Origin: Virgibacillus_O xinjiangensis
GTDB taxonomy: Bacteria; Bacillota; Bacilli; Bacillales; Amphibacillaceae
Reading direction: 5' to 3'
Assembly (NCBI RefSeq): GCF_042643145.1
Contig: NZ_JBHRSA010000031.1
Location: 62,001-126,000 of the forward strand
Length of the DNA: 64,000 nucleotides
Shown one piece after another: positions 36,073 to 44,596 of the stretch. Positions within the stretch are counted from its first letter, which is position 1, and each line of letters begins with the position of its first letter. The notes below the pieces were generated by a model. The model saw only the letters and a program-made list of their open reading frames with translations. It made no database searches and was not told where the DNA came from. The translations under genes were made by a program, and so were the position numbers.

Positions 36073-36296
36073 TGGTTATCGGAAAGTCTCCGCCTCGTTT
36101 CTTCCTGTTCCATAACCGGCGGGCTGATCATTTGCAAAAGGGCGGCCAAGTTGCCCCCGACAGTAAGCAGGAAAAATACCAGCCATCCCCCCCAGAACAT
36201 CACCTCTAAGGCAGAAGCGGCTACTGGTATGTGAGGCCAGGCCATATAAAGGAAGAAACCGGCCAACAGCAGGCGTAAAACAACGTATGGGTACAT
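36069..36296 (-). CDS. small membrane protein, unknown function
   Basis: A 75-residue protein with two membrane helices (about 4-18 and 30-54) joined by a short loop containing WPHIP, and a charged C-terminal tail. The ATG at 36296 (MYPYVVLRL) lies behind GAGGGAGGGG; the longest frame starts 19 codons earlier without a ribosome binding site. It lies between the pilus operon terminator and ytoI on the same strand. I do not recognise the family. Confidence 0.65.
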   Translation of the reverse strand: MYPYVVLRLLLAGFFLYMAWPHIPVAASALEVMFWGGWLVFFLLTVGGNLAALLQMISPPVMEQEETRRRLSDNH

Positions 36297-36394
36297 AAGA
36301 AACCCCTCCCTCTCCACCAGTCTATGAGACTTCAGAGGAAAACAGAACATCATTACAGGACAAAGCCTCCAATAAGAATCCTGTCGGAGAGCAT

Positions 36395-36422
36395 AAAAAA
36401 AGGAAAGCCTATTAGGCTATCC
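36395..36422 (-). terminator. terminator of the pilus operon
   Basis: GGA-T-AGCCT / AGGCT-T-TCC stem (36402-36422) overlapping the pilO stop, then seven U (36401-36395) on the minus strand. Confidence 0.85.
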
Positions 36423-36938
36423 CGAATAATATGCAGTAAAAGACAGGCTGACAGTCACAGCATCTTCTCCCTTTTGCAACTGAAATCCATCAATGAGCAT
36501 GAGCCTGTCACTCTGTTCCATTTCTTCCATGAAAAGATTGATCTCTCCCAGACTCGCAGCAGATGCTTGCAGCGTGTATGTCAGTTCCGCCAAAGGGGCT
36601 TCTTCATCTGCTGTGTTCTCACCCTCAGCGAGATGGTCGATGGTCACCCCAGTCCCACCGGTCAATGCTTCGAGATTGCGAAGGATGGACTCAGGTGCTT
36701 CACGGGCGGGGACCTGCTCCCTGACGGCTGCAAGCTCCTGATCTGTCTCAGCCTGTTCTCGTGCCTCCAGAAGCTGTTCATACTGCCCCTGAAACTGCTT
36801 AGCCTGCCGGGAAGTGCTTTCCACTTCCTCTGCAACCGGCTGGATGAACAGACTGTTCATCCCCACATATGCCAGGATTGAAGCAAAAATTACGGTAGAC
36901 ACAGCAAGTACATCCCCCTTATTCCATTTCCGCATCAT
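36417..36938 (-). CDS. pilO: type IV pilus inner-membrane platform protein PilO
   Basis: A 173-residue bitopic protein: short cytoplasmic N-terminus, one membrane helix (about 9-29), a coiled coil (about 35-75) and a C-terminal ferredoxin-like domain outside the membrane. This is the PilO layout; PilN and PilO form the alignment complex that couples the cytoplasmic motor to the pilus. It follows pilN with a 20-bp overlap. The ATG at 36938 has GGTGGTG upstream; a GTG three codons earlier is an alternative. It is the last gene before the operon terminator. Assignment rests on topology, size and context. Confidence 0.82.
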   Translation of the reverse strand: MMRKWNKGDVLAVSTVIFASILAYVGMNSLFIQPVAEEVESTSRQAKQFQGQYEQLLEAREQAETDQELAAVREQVPAREAPESILRNLEALTGGTGVTIDHLAEGENTADEEAPLAELTYTLQASAASLGEINLFMEEMEQSDRLMLIDGFQLQKGEDAVTVSLSFTAYYSG

Positions 36939-37467
36939 CCGCACCACCTATCCATTCCCCTTCATCTACTTTAAACGAAAAGATACCATAAAACCCTTCG
37001 TCTTCCCTGCTGAGACTGTCCAATTGGACATTGGTCACATAAGGGGAATTCTGCAGCTGTTCCAAATAGGCTGCTGCACCTTCCATCTGTTGGAATTCCG
37101 CCTCAATGATGTGGCCGCCCTCTTCACCATAGGAAAAATAAGACAACCGGGCCTCATCCTCCATCAAATTCAATGCCTCGTCATAAACTTCCAGCACAGG
37201 CACCCTTTCTGCTTGTACTGCCGCAAGGTCTTCAAGCACTTGCTGCAGCTGTCTGGCATCTGCATGCTCATCCTGGAAAGAAATGATCCTTGCTTCTGTT
37301 TCTGCTATTTTCTGTTCATTTTGTTCCACCCGGCTTTCCAGACCATTCCTCTGGATGAAAATCAGCACACCTGCCAGGATGACTAACACGAGAAAAATCA
37401 AGCCATAAAGAAGGAGACGGGAATTCCTATTGGATTTCTCTTCCAAAAAATTGATTTCCGTTACCAT
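36919..37467 (-). CDS. pilN: type IV pilus assembly protein PilN
   Basis: A 182-residue bitopic membrane protein. The N-terminus MVTEINFLEE keeps the INLLP-like peptide that docks into PilM in known systems. A membrane helix (about 19-39) and coiled coil (about 43-80) precede a C-terminal alpha/beta domain. Start is behind a GGAGGGGG site, 15 bp after pilM. Together with pilM and pilO it forms the platform that Gram-positive com pili do not have. Confidence 0.87.
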   Translation of the reverse strand: MVTEINFLEEKSNRNSRLLLYGLIFLVLVILAGVLIFIQRNGLESRVEQNEQKIAETEARIISFQDEHADARQLQQVLEDLAAVQAERVPVLEVYDEALNLMEDEARLSYFSYGEEGGHIIEAEFQQMEGAAAYLEQLQNSPYVTNVQLDSLSREDEGFYGIFSFKVDEGEWIGGADDAEME

Positions 37468-37482
37468 TTGATCCCCCTCCTT

Positions 37483-38406
37483 CTATGCATCCTTCTTCAG
37501 GGAAAGCCCGAGGACACTGATATAACGGGCAGGCATTTCTTCTTGAGCAAAATTTTCGATGGGAAGAGCAGTCGTGTCGGACAGCCGCTTTTCCACCTCT
37601 GCCAATAATGGAAAATCACCTGTCAGTAGCAGTTGTTGGATTGCGGCTTCTCCTTTGCTGATGGAGAAATGATAGAAATCGAGAATCCGGTTGATCTCCA
37701 GCAAATGTTCTTCCAATTGAGCCATCTCTTGCTCCCCGTTCACGTCCTGAATATCACTATCCATTTTCATATTCCTGGAAAAAATGGCTTGATGGTGGCG
37801 GAAAGCGGTCAATACCAGGGCATCCCGGTTCCAGTTGACCAACAGGACATGCTCCTTTTCCGATTGCATGCTGTTTCTGTGGTGATAGAAATACCGATAG
37901 ACGGAAAGGCTTGTGAGGTCGGCTGCCGCTGGTTTAAATCCCGCTTTTTGGAACACTTTCTCAAACGCTGCTATCTTTTCCTTCGGGTAGGCGAACAAAA
38001 GAACGTCCCTTTCTTCTTGCTCTTCCTGTACCTCCAGGAATTGCAAGGCAATGGATGGATCAGGGAACGGCAAATAGATCCCATGTCCGACCTGGGTTTT
38101 CACATACCCATAAGCCTCCTCTTCGGTGAGAGAGGACGGTATCTGGATCTCCCTCATGACTACCGTGTCATCCGGCACCGCGAAAAAAAGCTTTTTACGC
38201 TTCCAGCGATTTTCCCGTACAAGTCCGTCCAACAAATCCTGAAAAGCATCTTCATCCAGGATTTGTCCGTCTTCCATCACCCCGTCCGGCAATTCCAATT
38301 CCCCATAGGAAACCAAACCTTCATCTGTCGGGTTCTTCTGATAGGCATAACGAAGCGTGTGGTGGGATAATACTATATTCACTCTTTCTTTGTTCATCCA
38401 TCCCAT
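37483..38406 (-). CDS. pilM: type IV pilus assembly protein PilM (divergent actin-like fold)
   Basis: A 307-residue soluble protein between pilD and pilN. Segments such as SLTEEEAYGYVKTQVGHGIYLPF and YPKEKIAAFEKVFQKAGFKP, with a C-terminal LLLTGDFPLLAEV block, follow the PilM pattern. The usual N-terminal phosphate-binding loop (DIGSSSVK type) is replaced by VNIVLSHHTLRYAY and the C-terminal glycine motif is also altered, so nucleotide binding may be lost. The start is the ATG at 38406 behind AGGTGA; the ATG nine bases later is an alternative. The much longer open frame upstream overlaps pilD and is not coding. Confidence 0.8.
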   Translation of the reverse strand: MGWMNKERVNIVLSHHTLRYAYQKNPTDEGLVSYGELELPDGVMEDGQILDEDAFQDLLDGLVRENRWKRKKLFFAVPDDTVVMREIQIPSSLTEEEAYGYVKTQVGHGIYLPFPDPSIALQFLEVQEEQEERDVLLFAYPKEKIAAFEKVFQKAGFKPAAADLTSLSVYRYFYHHRNSMQSEKEHVLLVNWNRDALVLTAFRHHQAIFSRNMKMDSDIQDVNGEQEMAQLEEHLLEINRILDFYHFSISKGEAAIQQLLLTGDFPLLAEVEKRLSDTTALPIENFAQEEMPARYISVLGLSLKKDA

Positions 38407-38420
38407 ATGATCACCTACTG

Positions 38421-39173
38421 TCAAAACAAATTGATATACCATGTGATTAAACTGTCGCCAAAGAAATACGTAAGAAGGGAACCTGCCACGATATAAGGAC
38501 CGAATGGGACCGGTTGTTTGCGCCCGACCACCTTGAACGCAAGCAACAGGACACCGATCACTGCACCTATGACACAGGAAAGGAAAAACGCGACCAGCAG
38601 TTTTCCCGCCCCCAGGACAATCCCCAGTACACCGAACAGCTTCATATCCCCTGCTCCCATGCCCCCACGGCTGGCAACGATGATGCCAGCGGTGATCAAC
38701 AATCCGAGAACCGCGCCAAGCAGCGGAGACCACCAAGGTTCAAGAGGTACAATCATCCGCATGATGAGGAAAAAAGGAAGAAAGAACAACAGCACCTGGT
38801 TCGGTATTCGCATATAGGCAAGATCTGACACAAGAATGATCATCAACATGGAAACTAGTAATAATGCAGTAACCAATTCCGGCTGCAGGCCGACCCAAAC
38901 ATAACTCACGGCAAACAAACAGCCGGTGAACCATTCAACCGCCGGGTATAGGAAGGAAATCCTCCCTCCGCAATGCCGGCACCTGCCCCTCTGAACCATA
39001 AACGAGACAAGAGGAATATTCTCATACCAGGAAAGCTGGCTATGACACGCTGGACAGGCAGACCGGTCATTGGCAAAAGGCTTTCCTTCCGGCAGACGCA
39101 GACCCACCACATTGAAGAACGAGCCGAAAATCAGGCCAAGCAGAAAAAATATGATAATAAGAGCCAGTTCCAT
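38421..39173 (-). CDS. pilD: prepilin peptidase / N-methyltransferase PilD
   Basis: Cleaves prepilin leader peptides after glycine and methylates the new N-terminus at the membrane. The 250-residue protein has the N-terminal methylase region with a four-cysteine zinc motif (CPAC and CRHC) and the aspartyl-protease membrane domain with catalytic SDLAYMRIPNQ and GGMGAGDMKLFG, plus about seven to eight membrane helices. It is full-length and probably serves the pilins of this locus; a separate com peptidase could exist elsewhere. It lies after pilA beyond a hairpin at 39228-39250. Start behind GGAGAGG. Confidence 0.95.
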   Translation of the reverse strand: MELALIIIFFLLGLIFGSFFNVVGLRLPEGKPFANDRSACPACHSQLSWYENIPLVSFMVQRGRCRHCGGRISFLYPAVEWFTGCLFAVSYVWVGLQPELVTALLLVSMLMIILVSDLAYMRIPNQVLLFFLPFFLIMRMIVPLEPWWSPLLGAVLGLLITAGIIVASRGGMGAGDMKLFGVLGIVLGAGKLLVAFFLSCVIGAVIGVLLLAFKVVGRKQPVPFGPYIVAGSLLTYFFGDSLITWYINLF

Positions 39174-39227
39174 ATCGGTGCGTCCTCTCCCAAACTATTG
39201 AACTACTTTCATGCTATGTAAGTGGAA

Positions 39228-39250
39228 ACGCCTTGCAGTTTGCAAGGCGT
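39228..39250 (-). terminator. intercistronic hairpin after pilA
   Basis: ACGCCTTGCA and TGCAAGGCGT form a perfect 10-bp stem with a 3-nt loop. The following minus-strand sequence is TTTCCACTT, a poor U tract, so it is more likely a partial terminator or mRNA 3'-end stabiliser than a full stop. Confidence 0.6.
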
Positions 39251-39258
39251 GGGTTGTA

Positions 39259-39645
39259 TTAGCCGTTATTATCATCTGGATTTGTTGCTTGAGCAGAACC
39301 AGAGTTATAAGTGTAGCCATCATCTGACTTTGTAACACTTCCACTATATTCAATACCATCAGTGGGATTCGTTGGAATTTCTTCTAAATAGCCGCCATCT
39401 AATAGATCTCCCAACGATATACCACTTTCAATATCATACTCTTCGTCCATGTCTGCCATTTTAGCAGCATTAATAAATAATTCAACGTTCGCCTCATGTG
39501 CATCTTTTTCTGAACTATCGATTATACTCCCTACTGCAGGCACCGCAATCGCCACAATAATCCCCAAAATCACAATAACTGCAAGAAGCTCTACCAGGGT
39601 GAACCCCTTTTCTTTTTTCCAGTTTTTCTTTATATACTTCCACAT
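39259..39645 (-). CDS. pilA: major type IV pilin (PilA/ComGC-like)
   Basis: Likely main pilus subunit, 128 residues. A 14-residue basic leader ends in glycine, then FTLVE with the conserved Glu5 and the hydrophobic helix AVIVILGIIVAIAVPAVG. The mature C-terminal part is short and acidic, with many Asp/Glu and an Asn/Asp-rich tail, and no cysteines. It has its own promoter at 39749-39777 and a roughly 97-nt leader, is preceded by GAGGAGG, and is followed by a hairpin: signs of expression above the rest of the operon. Confidence 0.92.
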   Translation of the reverse strand: MWKYIKKNWKKEKGFTLVELLAVIVILGIIVAIAVPAVGSIIDSSEKDAHEANVELFINAAKMADMDEEYDIESGISLGDLLDGGYLEEIPTNPTDGIEYSGSVTKSDDGYTYNSGSAQATNPDDNNG

Positions 39646-39748
39646 ATTTTTTCCTCCTCTGTGGTAATTTTCAGGTCAACAGCACTACTCTACCCAAGAC
39701 TTAATGCCTGATAGTTTGATAGATATGTAATGCTTTGTGCCTATTACC

Positions 39749-39777
39749 ATTATATACCAACCCACGACAGTTATCCA
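39749..39777 (-). promoter_or_regulatory. internal promoter of pilA
   Basis: TGGATA at 39772-39777, a 17-bp spacer and a perfect TATAAT at 39749-39754 lie in the 157-bp gap between pilC and pilA. The predicted transcript has a leader of about 97 nt. Confidence 0.65.
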
Positions 39778-39802
39778 CATGTATTTTACTATTTTTTTAC
39801 AT

Positions 39803-41002
39803 TTACTGCATGTTATCGAACATGCCGAACATCGGGATGACTACCGCTGCTATGATACTGCCGACCATGACTGTCAAAATGATGATCATCAAGGGTTCGA
39901 TCATGGTCTTGATGCGGCTTGACAGCTGCTCGACTTCCTCTTCATAGAAGGATGCCGTCCTGGCCAGCATTTGGTCCAATGTCCCGGTCTTTTCACCAAC
40001 TTGGATCATCTGTACGATCAAGGGTGGAAATGCCCAGTTCCCTTTCATCGGCTCCGCCAAGGACTCTCCTTGGATCAGCGATTCCTCTGCTTCCTCCAAT
40101 GCCTGTTGAAGCACCTTGTTGCCGACGACATTTTTGGTGATTTCTAATGATTGGAGAATAGGAACAGAACTGCTGACAAGGGTGCTCAGTGTCTGTGTCA
40201 TTCTCGCGAGGGCACCTTTATGGACAAGTGCTCCCAGTAACGGGAATTTCATGGCCAGTCTATCGAACTGATAGACGAACCGTTCAAACTGCTTCATGTA
40301 ACGGATTGCCAAAAAGACGGAAGCTGCAAAAAGGAGCAGCACCCACCACCAACTCCCCATCCAGCCGCTCAGCTCGAGAATGAATTGGGTATACGCTGGA
40401 AGTTCCTCTCCCATGGAGCGGAACATACTGACAAACTGAGGAACGATGAACACAAGCAGGAAGATGCTCATGAAGATGGTGATGACCCCGACGACAGTCG
40501 GATATAACAGGGCAGAAATGATCCGCTGTTTGTTACGATAGGTCTTCTCATAATAATCCGCCATGTCATTAAGGATCTCATCCAGCCTTCCGCTCGCCTC
40601 CCCTGCCCGGATCATGTTCACCAAAAGGGGCGGAAACACTTTCGGATGGCCGGAAGCTGCATCGGACAGTGCTTCCCCCTTGTCCAATTGTTTATCAATA
40701 TCATCCAAAGAGGTGCGGAGCAGATAGTTCCCTGTCTGCTGCATCATCGTTTTGGTCGCATCGGAAATCGGAATACCTGCATGGATCAATGTTGCATACT
40801 GACGGAGGAAAATGATGAATTCTTTGTTTTTCACCTGCTTATTCAGCACGATGTCCTTATTCCATGGTTTCGTTTCCTTCAGTTCCGTGACGATCAAGCC
40901 CCTGTTCTCCAGCTTCTGGAGGGCTTCCCTTTTTGTTTCCGCCTCTATTTTCCCATTTTCTGTCCGGCCGGCGGATCGCTTGCCGGTATACTGATAATTC
41001 AT
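39803..41002 (-). CDS. pilC: type IV pilus inner-membrane core protein PilC
   Basis: Polytopic platform protein on which the PilB and PilT motors act. The 399-residue chain has the duplicated GspF domain: cytoplasmic halves with GEASGRLDEIL and GEKTGTLDQML, and three membrane helices (about 165-190, 215-235, 370-393). Its ATG overlaps the pilT stop by 4 bp, with GGAAGGAG upstream. ComGB is the paralogue in com pili, but context next to pilT and pilM/N/O favours PilC. Confidence 0.95.
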   Translation of the reverse strand: MNYQYTGKRSAGRTENGKIEAETKREALQKLENRGLIVTELKETKPWNKDIVLNKQVKNKEFIIFLRQYATLIHAGIPISDATKTMMQQTGNYLLRTSLDDIDKQLDKGEALSDAASGHPKVFPPLLVNMIRAGEASGRLDEILNDMADYYEKTYRNKQRIISALLYPTVVGVITIFMSIFLLVFIVPQFVSMFRSMGEELPAYTQFILELSGWMGSWWWVLLLFAASVFLAIRYMKQFERFVYQFDRLAMKFPLLGALVHKGALARMTQTLSTLVSSSVPILQSLEITKNVVGNKVLQQALEEAEESLIQGESLAEPMKGNWAFPPLIVQMIQVGEKTGTLDQMLARTASFYEEEVEQLSSRIKTMIEPLMIIILTVMVGSIIAAVVIPMFGMFDNMQ

Positions 41003-42045
41003 CTTCCGCGCGCTCCTTCCCGGAGGTATGGAACAGCGGAATCATAGCCGACCTCTTTTTGCTGGAGGAGTTTTTGTACATCCATTTCCAGCGTGTGCAT
41101 GCCCTGTCCTCTCGACGTTTGGAGGACATTCTGCATCTGATGCATTTTTTCATTGCGGATCAGGTTCTTCACTGCCGAGGTATTGATCAATATCTCCGTT
41201 GCAGCTCTTCTGCCGGACCCGACTTGATTCAGGAGCAGCCGCTGGGAAACCACTGCTTTGAGAACTGTAGAGAGCTGAATGCGTATTTGAGCCTGTTGGC
41301 TCGGCGGGAAGACATCGATCACCCTTTCAATGGTGGATACCGCATCAGTCGTATGCAGTGTGCCTAAAACGAGGTGGCCGGTCTCTGCTGCGGTAATGGC
41401 AGTAGAAATCGTCTCCAGGTCACGCATTTCACCCACCAGGATGACATCCGGGTCCTGCCTCAGACTTGCCCTCAAACCGCCAGCAAAGGACATGGTGTCT
41501 GACCCGATTTCCCGCTGGTCGATGACCGACCGTTGGTGGCCGTGCATATATTCAATGGGGTCCTCCAGTGTGATGATATGTTTCTCCTGGGTGCGATTCA
41601 TATAGTCGACAAGGGAGGCTAGTGTCGTACTCTTTCCGCTTCCAGTTGGACCTGTCACCAAGATGAGCCCTTGTGTATCTTGGATGACATCCTTCAAAAC
41701 AGCCGGCAGCCGAAGCTCTTCCAAGGAAGGGATGGAAGCCGGAATAACTCTGACAGCCAGGGCCAAATTCCCCCGCTGATGATAGACATTGATCCGGAAG
41801 CGGGAAACGCCCGGGATATCATAAGAGAAGTCCAGCTCCCTCTGTTCCTTCAGTTTTTCCAATTGTTCTTCCGCGAGAACGTCTTCCACCATCTGTCTGA
41901 TGAATGCTGGGTCCATCGCTTGTTCTTCCTGTTCCCTCAGCCTTCCATGGATACGGAATACCGGTGCTCTGCCGACGGTCATGTGTATATCAGATGCCTG
42001 CTTCTCGACAGCATCTGTCAGAAGCTGGGCAAATTGTTGTATCAT
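40999..42045 (-). CDS. pilT: type IV pilus retraction ATPase PilT
   Basis: Hexameric motor that depolymerises pili and powers twitching. The 348-residue protein has the N-terminal PAS-like domain, Walker A GPTGSGKS at 132-139, Asp and His boxes, Walker B with LVGEMRDLET, and the C-terminal VKNLIRNEKMHQM segment that matches the AIRNLIREGK motif specific to retraction ATPases. The start chosen is the ATG at 42045 (MIQQFAQLL) behind AGGGGG; the longest frame adds 15 codons from inside pilB. It is 13 bp after pilB and overlaps pilC. Confidence 0.95.
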   Translation of the reverse strand: MIQQFAQLLTDAVEKQASDIHMTVGRAPVFRIHGRLREQEEQAMDPAFIRQMVEDVLAEEQLEKLKEQRELDFSYDIPGVSRFRINVYHQRGNLALAVRVIPASIPSLEELRLPAVLKDVIQDTQGLILVTGPTGSGKSTTLASLVDYMNRTQEKHIITLEDPIEYMHGHQRSVIDQREIGSDTMSFAGGLRASLRQDPDVILVGEMRDLETISTAITAAETGHLVLGTLHTTDAVSTIERVIDVFPPSQQAQIRIQLSTVLKAVVSQRLLLNQVGSGRRAATEILINTSAVKNLIRNEKMHQMQNVLQTSRGQGMHTLEMDVQKLLQQKEVGYDSAVPYLREGARGR

Positions 42046-42058
42046 GTGCTTTTCCCCC

Positions 42059-43693
42059 TTACATGCTGATGGAGACTTGCATAATCTCATCCACTGTCGT
42101 CTGTCCTTCTTTCACCTTCTGCAAACCGTCCTGAATCAGGAAAGCCATCCCCTGTTCATTGGCATATTGTCGTATATCACTGACAGACGCGTGGTTCAAC
42201 AACATGTCTTTCATTTTATCATCCAATTGCAGGACTTCATGCACGGCTAACCTGCCTCTATACCCCAATTGATGGCAGGCACTGCATCCCGCCCCCTCAA
42301 AGACATAGTCGATATCCATCTGGTTGCGGTGGAAGATATCCCTTTCCATTTCTGTCGGTTCCCTTTCTGTCCGGCAGTCACGGCAGACCTTCCTCACCAG
42401 TCGCTGGGCCACTGCCCCGGACAAGGAAGATACCACCAGGTACGGCTCGATCCCCATATCGATCAACCGCGGAATGGTATCCACTGCACTGTTGGTATGC
42501 AGGGTACTGAAAACAAGGTGTCCGGTCAACGACGCACGGATGGCGATTTCCGCAGTCTCCTGGTCCCTGATCTCCCCTACCATCAAAATATTCGGGTCCT
42601 GCCGCAAAATGGAACGGAGGCCGTTGGCAAACGTCATTCCAATCTGGCTGTTGACCTGAACCTGGTTGATCCCTTCCAGTTGGTATTCCACCGGGTCTTC
42701 GATCGTCACGATGTTCACTTCTTCTTGATTCAAGCGGTTCAGAGAAGCATACAGGGTAGATGTTTTACCAGAACCTGTAGGCCCTGTTAACAGGACAAGG
42801 CCGGATGGCCGCGAAATCAACTGTTCATAGCGGCTGAAGTTATCCGGTGATAAATCCAGTTCCGATAAATCCATCAGGGCATTGCTCAAGTCTAAGATCC
42901 GGATCACCACTTTTTCTCCATGTATTGTCGGAAGACAAGAGATACGCAGGTCAACCGGTGTTACCCCGACGGTCGTTTTGATTCGGCCATCCTGGGGCAA
43001 CCGGGATTGGGTAATGTTCAGGTCTGCCAGGATCTTGATCCGGGCAACCAACGAGTTCTGCAGCTGCTTTGGGATGATTTTTTCCATCTGCAGCCGGCCA
43101 TCAATCCGGTAACGCACATTGACCTGGGTTTCCTGCGGGTCGAGGTGGATATCGCTGGCCTTCAGCTGGACTCCTGTATTCAGCAATTGATCCAGCATCC
43201 GGATAGCCGGGGCATCATCCTGTCCCTGCTGTTCTTCTGTGACCTGGGGGTCATTTTTGAAGTAATGTTTGTTTATGGCATACAGAATATCATCCTTGGC
43301 GGCAATAACAGGCGAGACCATAAGTCCTGTAGACAATTCAAGATCATCGATCACAAAATAGTCCATCGGGTCTTTCATCGCCACAATTAATTCATTATTC
43401 TTTATTTTGAGGGGGATGATATGGTTCTGCTGGGCCATTTCTCTGGAAACATAGCCGAGCACCTGCTCATCGATGGGATAGCGGTATAGGGAGACATGAG
43501 GGATACCCAACTGGATTTCAAGCACTTCCATCAGCTGGCGCTCCGTTATATACCCTAGCTCCAGCAGTGCATCACCTAGCTTCTGGTCCTCTCTTTTGCT
43601 ATCCAATGCCTTCAAAATCTGCGCTTCCGTGACTGCACCGGCCTCCTGAAGCAAATCCCCGAGACGTTTACGTTTCAACATCCTTTTTCCCAC
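42059..43693 (-). CDS. pilB: type IV pilus extension ATPase PilB
   Basis: Assembly motor, 544 residues. An N-terminal MshEN-type domain (about 1-145) precedes the GspE core with Walker A GPTGSGKT at 304-311, Walker B around NILMVGEIRD at 368-377 and a four-cysteine zinc site (C437, C440, C470, C473). MshEN domains bind cyclic di-GMP in some PilB/MshE proteins; whether the binding motif is kept here was not tested. The start is the GTG at 43693, six bases after AAGGA and overlapping the previous gene by 26 bp; the ATG 12 bases later is an alternative. Confidence 0.96.
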   Translation of the reverse strand: MGKRMLKRKRLGDLLQEAGAVTEAQILKALDSKREDQKLGDALLELGYITERQLMEVLEIQLGIPHVSLYRYPIDEQVLGYVSREMAQQNHIIPLKIKNNELIVAMKDPMDYFVIDDLELSTGLMVSPVIAAKDDILYAINKHYFKNDPQVTEEQQGQDDAPAIRMLDQLLNTGVQLKASDIHLDPQETQVNVRYRIDGRLQMEKIIPKQLQNSLVARIKILADLNITQSRLPQDGRIKTTVGVTPVDLRISCLPTIHGEKVVIRILDLSNALMDLSELDLSPDNFSRYEQLISRPSGLVLLTGPTGSGKTSTLYASLNRLNQEEVNIVTIEDPVEYQLEGINQVQVNSQIGMTFANGLRSILRQDPNILMVGEIRDQETAEIAIRASLTGHLVFSTLHTNSAVDTIPRLIDMGIEPYLVVSSLSGAVAQRLVRKVCRDCRTEREPTEMERDIFHRNQMDIDYVFEGAGCSACHQLGYRGRLAVHEVLQLDDKMKDMLLNHASVSDIRQYANEQGMAFLIQDGLQKVKEGQTTVDEIMQVSISM

Positions 43694-44075
43694 TCTCCGT
43701 CCTTATAGTTATGGTGTTCTCAATCTCAACATCTTGATTTCCTGATCTGCCGACACTCTTGTAATCGAGAGACCCGGATTGACTCCGTGTCACCTCGATC
43801 CGGAATTCCCTGTCTTTATCCAGTTCCATGTCTATCTCATTCAACAACTCTTCCAACGTCTCAGCGTCCATTCTCCCTTGTGCCAGAATGAACTCCACAT
43901 AATCGACGCCCATCTCTGCAACCAACCTCGCATCTGCCTGCTCCTCCGTCGTCGCTACTTGTCTTGCCGTATTGGTCACTTGTGTGAGCATCGTCATAAT
44001 GAATACAAGAAACAAAGTAATGATCAGCATGACCATCACTAGTGCAGCACCTCGGTCATTCCTCAACCACTTCAT
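43668..44075 (-). CDS. PilX/GspK-like minor pilin
   Basis: A 135-residue protein with a short leader MKWLRNDRG, then AALVMVMLIITLFLVFIMTML. The prepilin glycine is kept, but mature position 5 is methionine, not glutamate, as in GspK/PilX minor pilins that cap the tip. The rest is helix plus acidic beta region without cysteine. It overlaps the upstream prepilin gene by 4 bp and pilB by 26 bp. Role as tip or initiation pilin is inferred from family and context. Confidence 0.75.
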   Translation of the reverse strand: MKWLRNDRGAALVMVMLIITLFLVFIMTMLTQVTNTARQVATTEEQADARLVAEMGVDYVEFILAQGRMDAETLEELLNEIDMELDKDREFRIEVTRSQSGSLDYKSVGRSGNQDVEIENTITIRTESGKKDVET

Positions 44076-44542
44076 CCTTCGTTCCCCCGTATATAAGTAT
44101 AGGACTCACTGGTTGTTTCACCTTCCGACAGAATGCGAATATTCACCCGGTATAGCGACCCACTCGGATTCATAGAAGCCTCTGCACCTTCTGCAGTGAC
44201 CACCTCTTCACAAATGCCGGCATCCAGCACAAATGTTTTCCCGTTCAGTTCATATTCTTTCAAGGAATGAAACTCCTGCTCTTCCGGGCATATGGCTTCA
44301 AGTCCCGCCAGTTCCAACTCCACGCCTGATTCGTCCCAATGCTTCAAATCATGCGCTGCCTTGTCCAACAGGTTCCCGGAGATGAGCTCATCCCCTGTTT
44401 GGCTGGACCAGCTCATGATCTGTGGAAAAATAGGTAGTAATGCAGCAACCACCATTGCCAGAAGGGACACCGCTGCAATGATCTCTATCAAAGTGAAACC
44501 AGCATTTCCCAATTTTGATAATCTGGTATACAATAGACCCAC
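44072..44542 (-). CDS. minor prepilin (type IV, GspH/PilW-like)
   Basis: A 156-residue prepilin: a 15-residue leader ending in glycine, FTLIE with Glu5, a hydrophobic helix to about residue 40, then a mixed domain with two cysteines. First gene of the leftward pilus operon; its upstream 54 bp hold TATAAT at about 44567-44572 (minus strand) with a weak -35. Probably one of the minor pilins that prime assembly. Confidence 0.85.
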   Translation of the reverse strand: MGLLYTRLSKLGNAGFTLIEIIAAVSLLAMVVAALLPIFPQIMSWSSQTGDELISGNLLDKAAHDLKHWDESGVELELAGLEAICPEEQEFHSLKEYELNGKTFVLDAGICEEVVTAEGAEASMNPSGSLYRVNIRILSEGETTSESYTYIRGNEG

Positions 44543-44596
44543 ACCTTAATTTGTTACTTTTTGCCTAATTATACCATTTATTGGGAAGTGTCGTAT

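Noticed and set aside
38407..38736. 110-residue upstream extension of the pilM reading frame
   Set aside because: It lies on the same strand inside pilD in another frame, has Cys/Arg/Trp-rich composition unlike a real protein, and a ribosome binding site precedes the ATG at 38406.
39646..39742. pilA leader with GCACAAAGC, reminiscent of a cyclic di-GMP-I riboswitch
   Set aside because: Only one short block resembles the aptamer; the first conserved half would lie upstream of the predicted transcript start and the GGTAGCCGGG-type block is missing.
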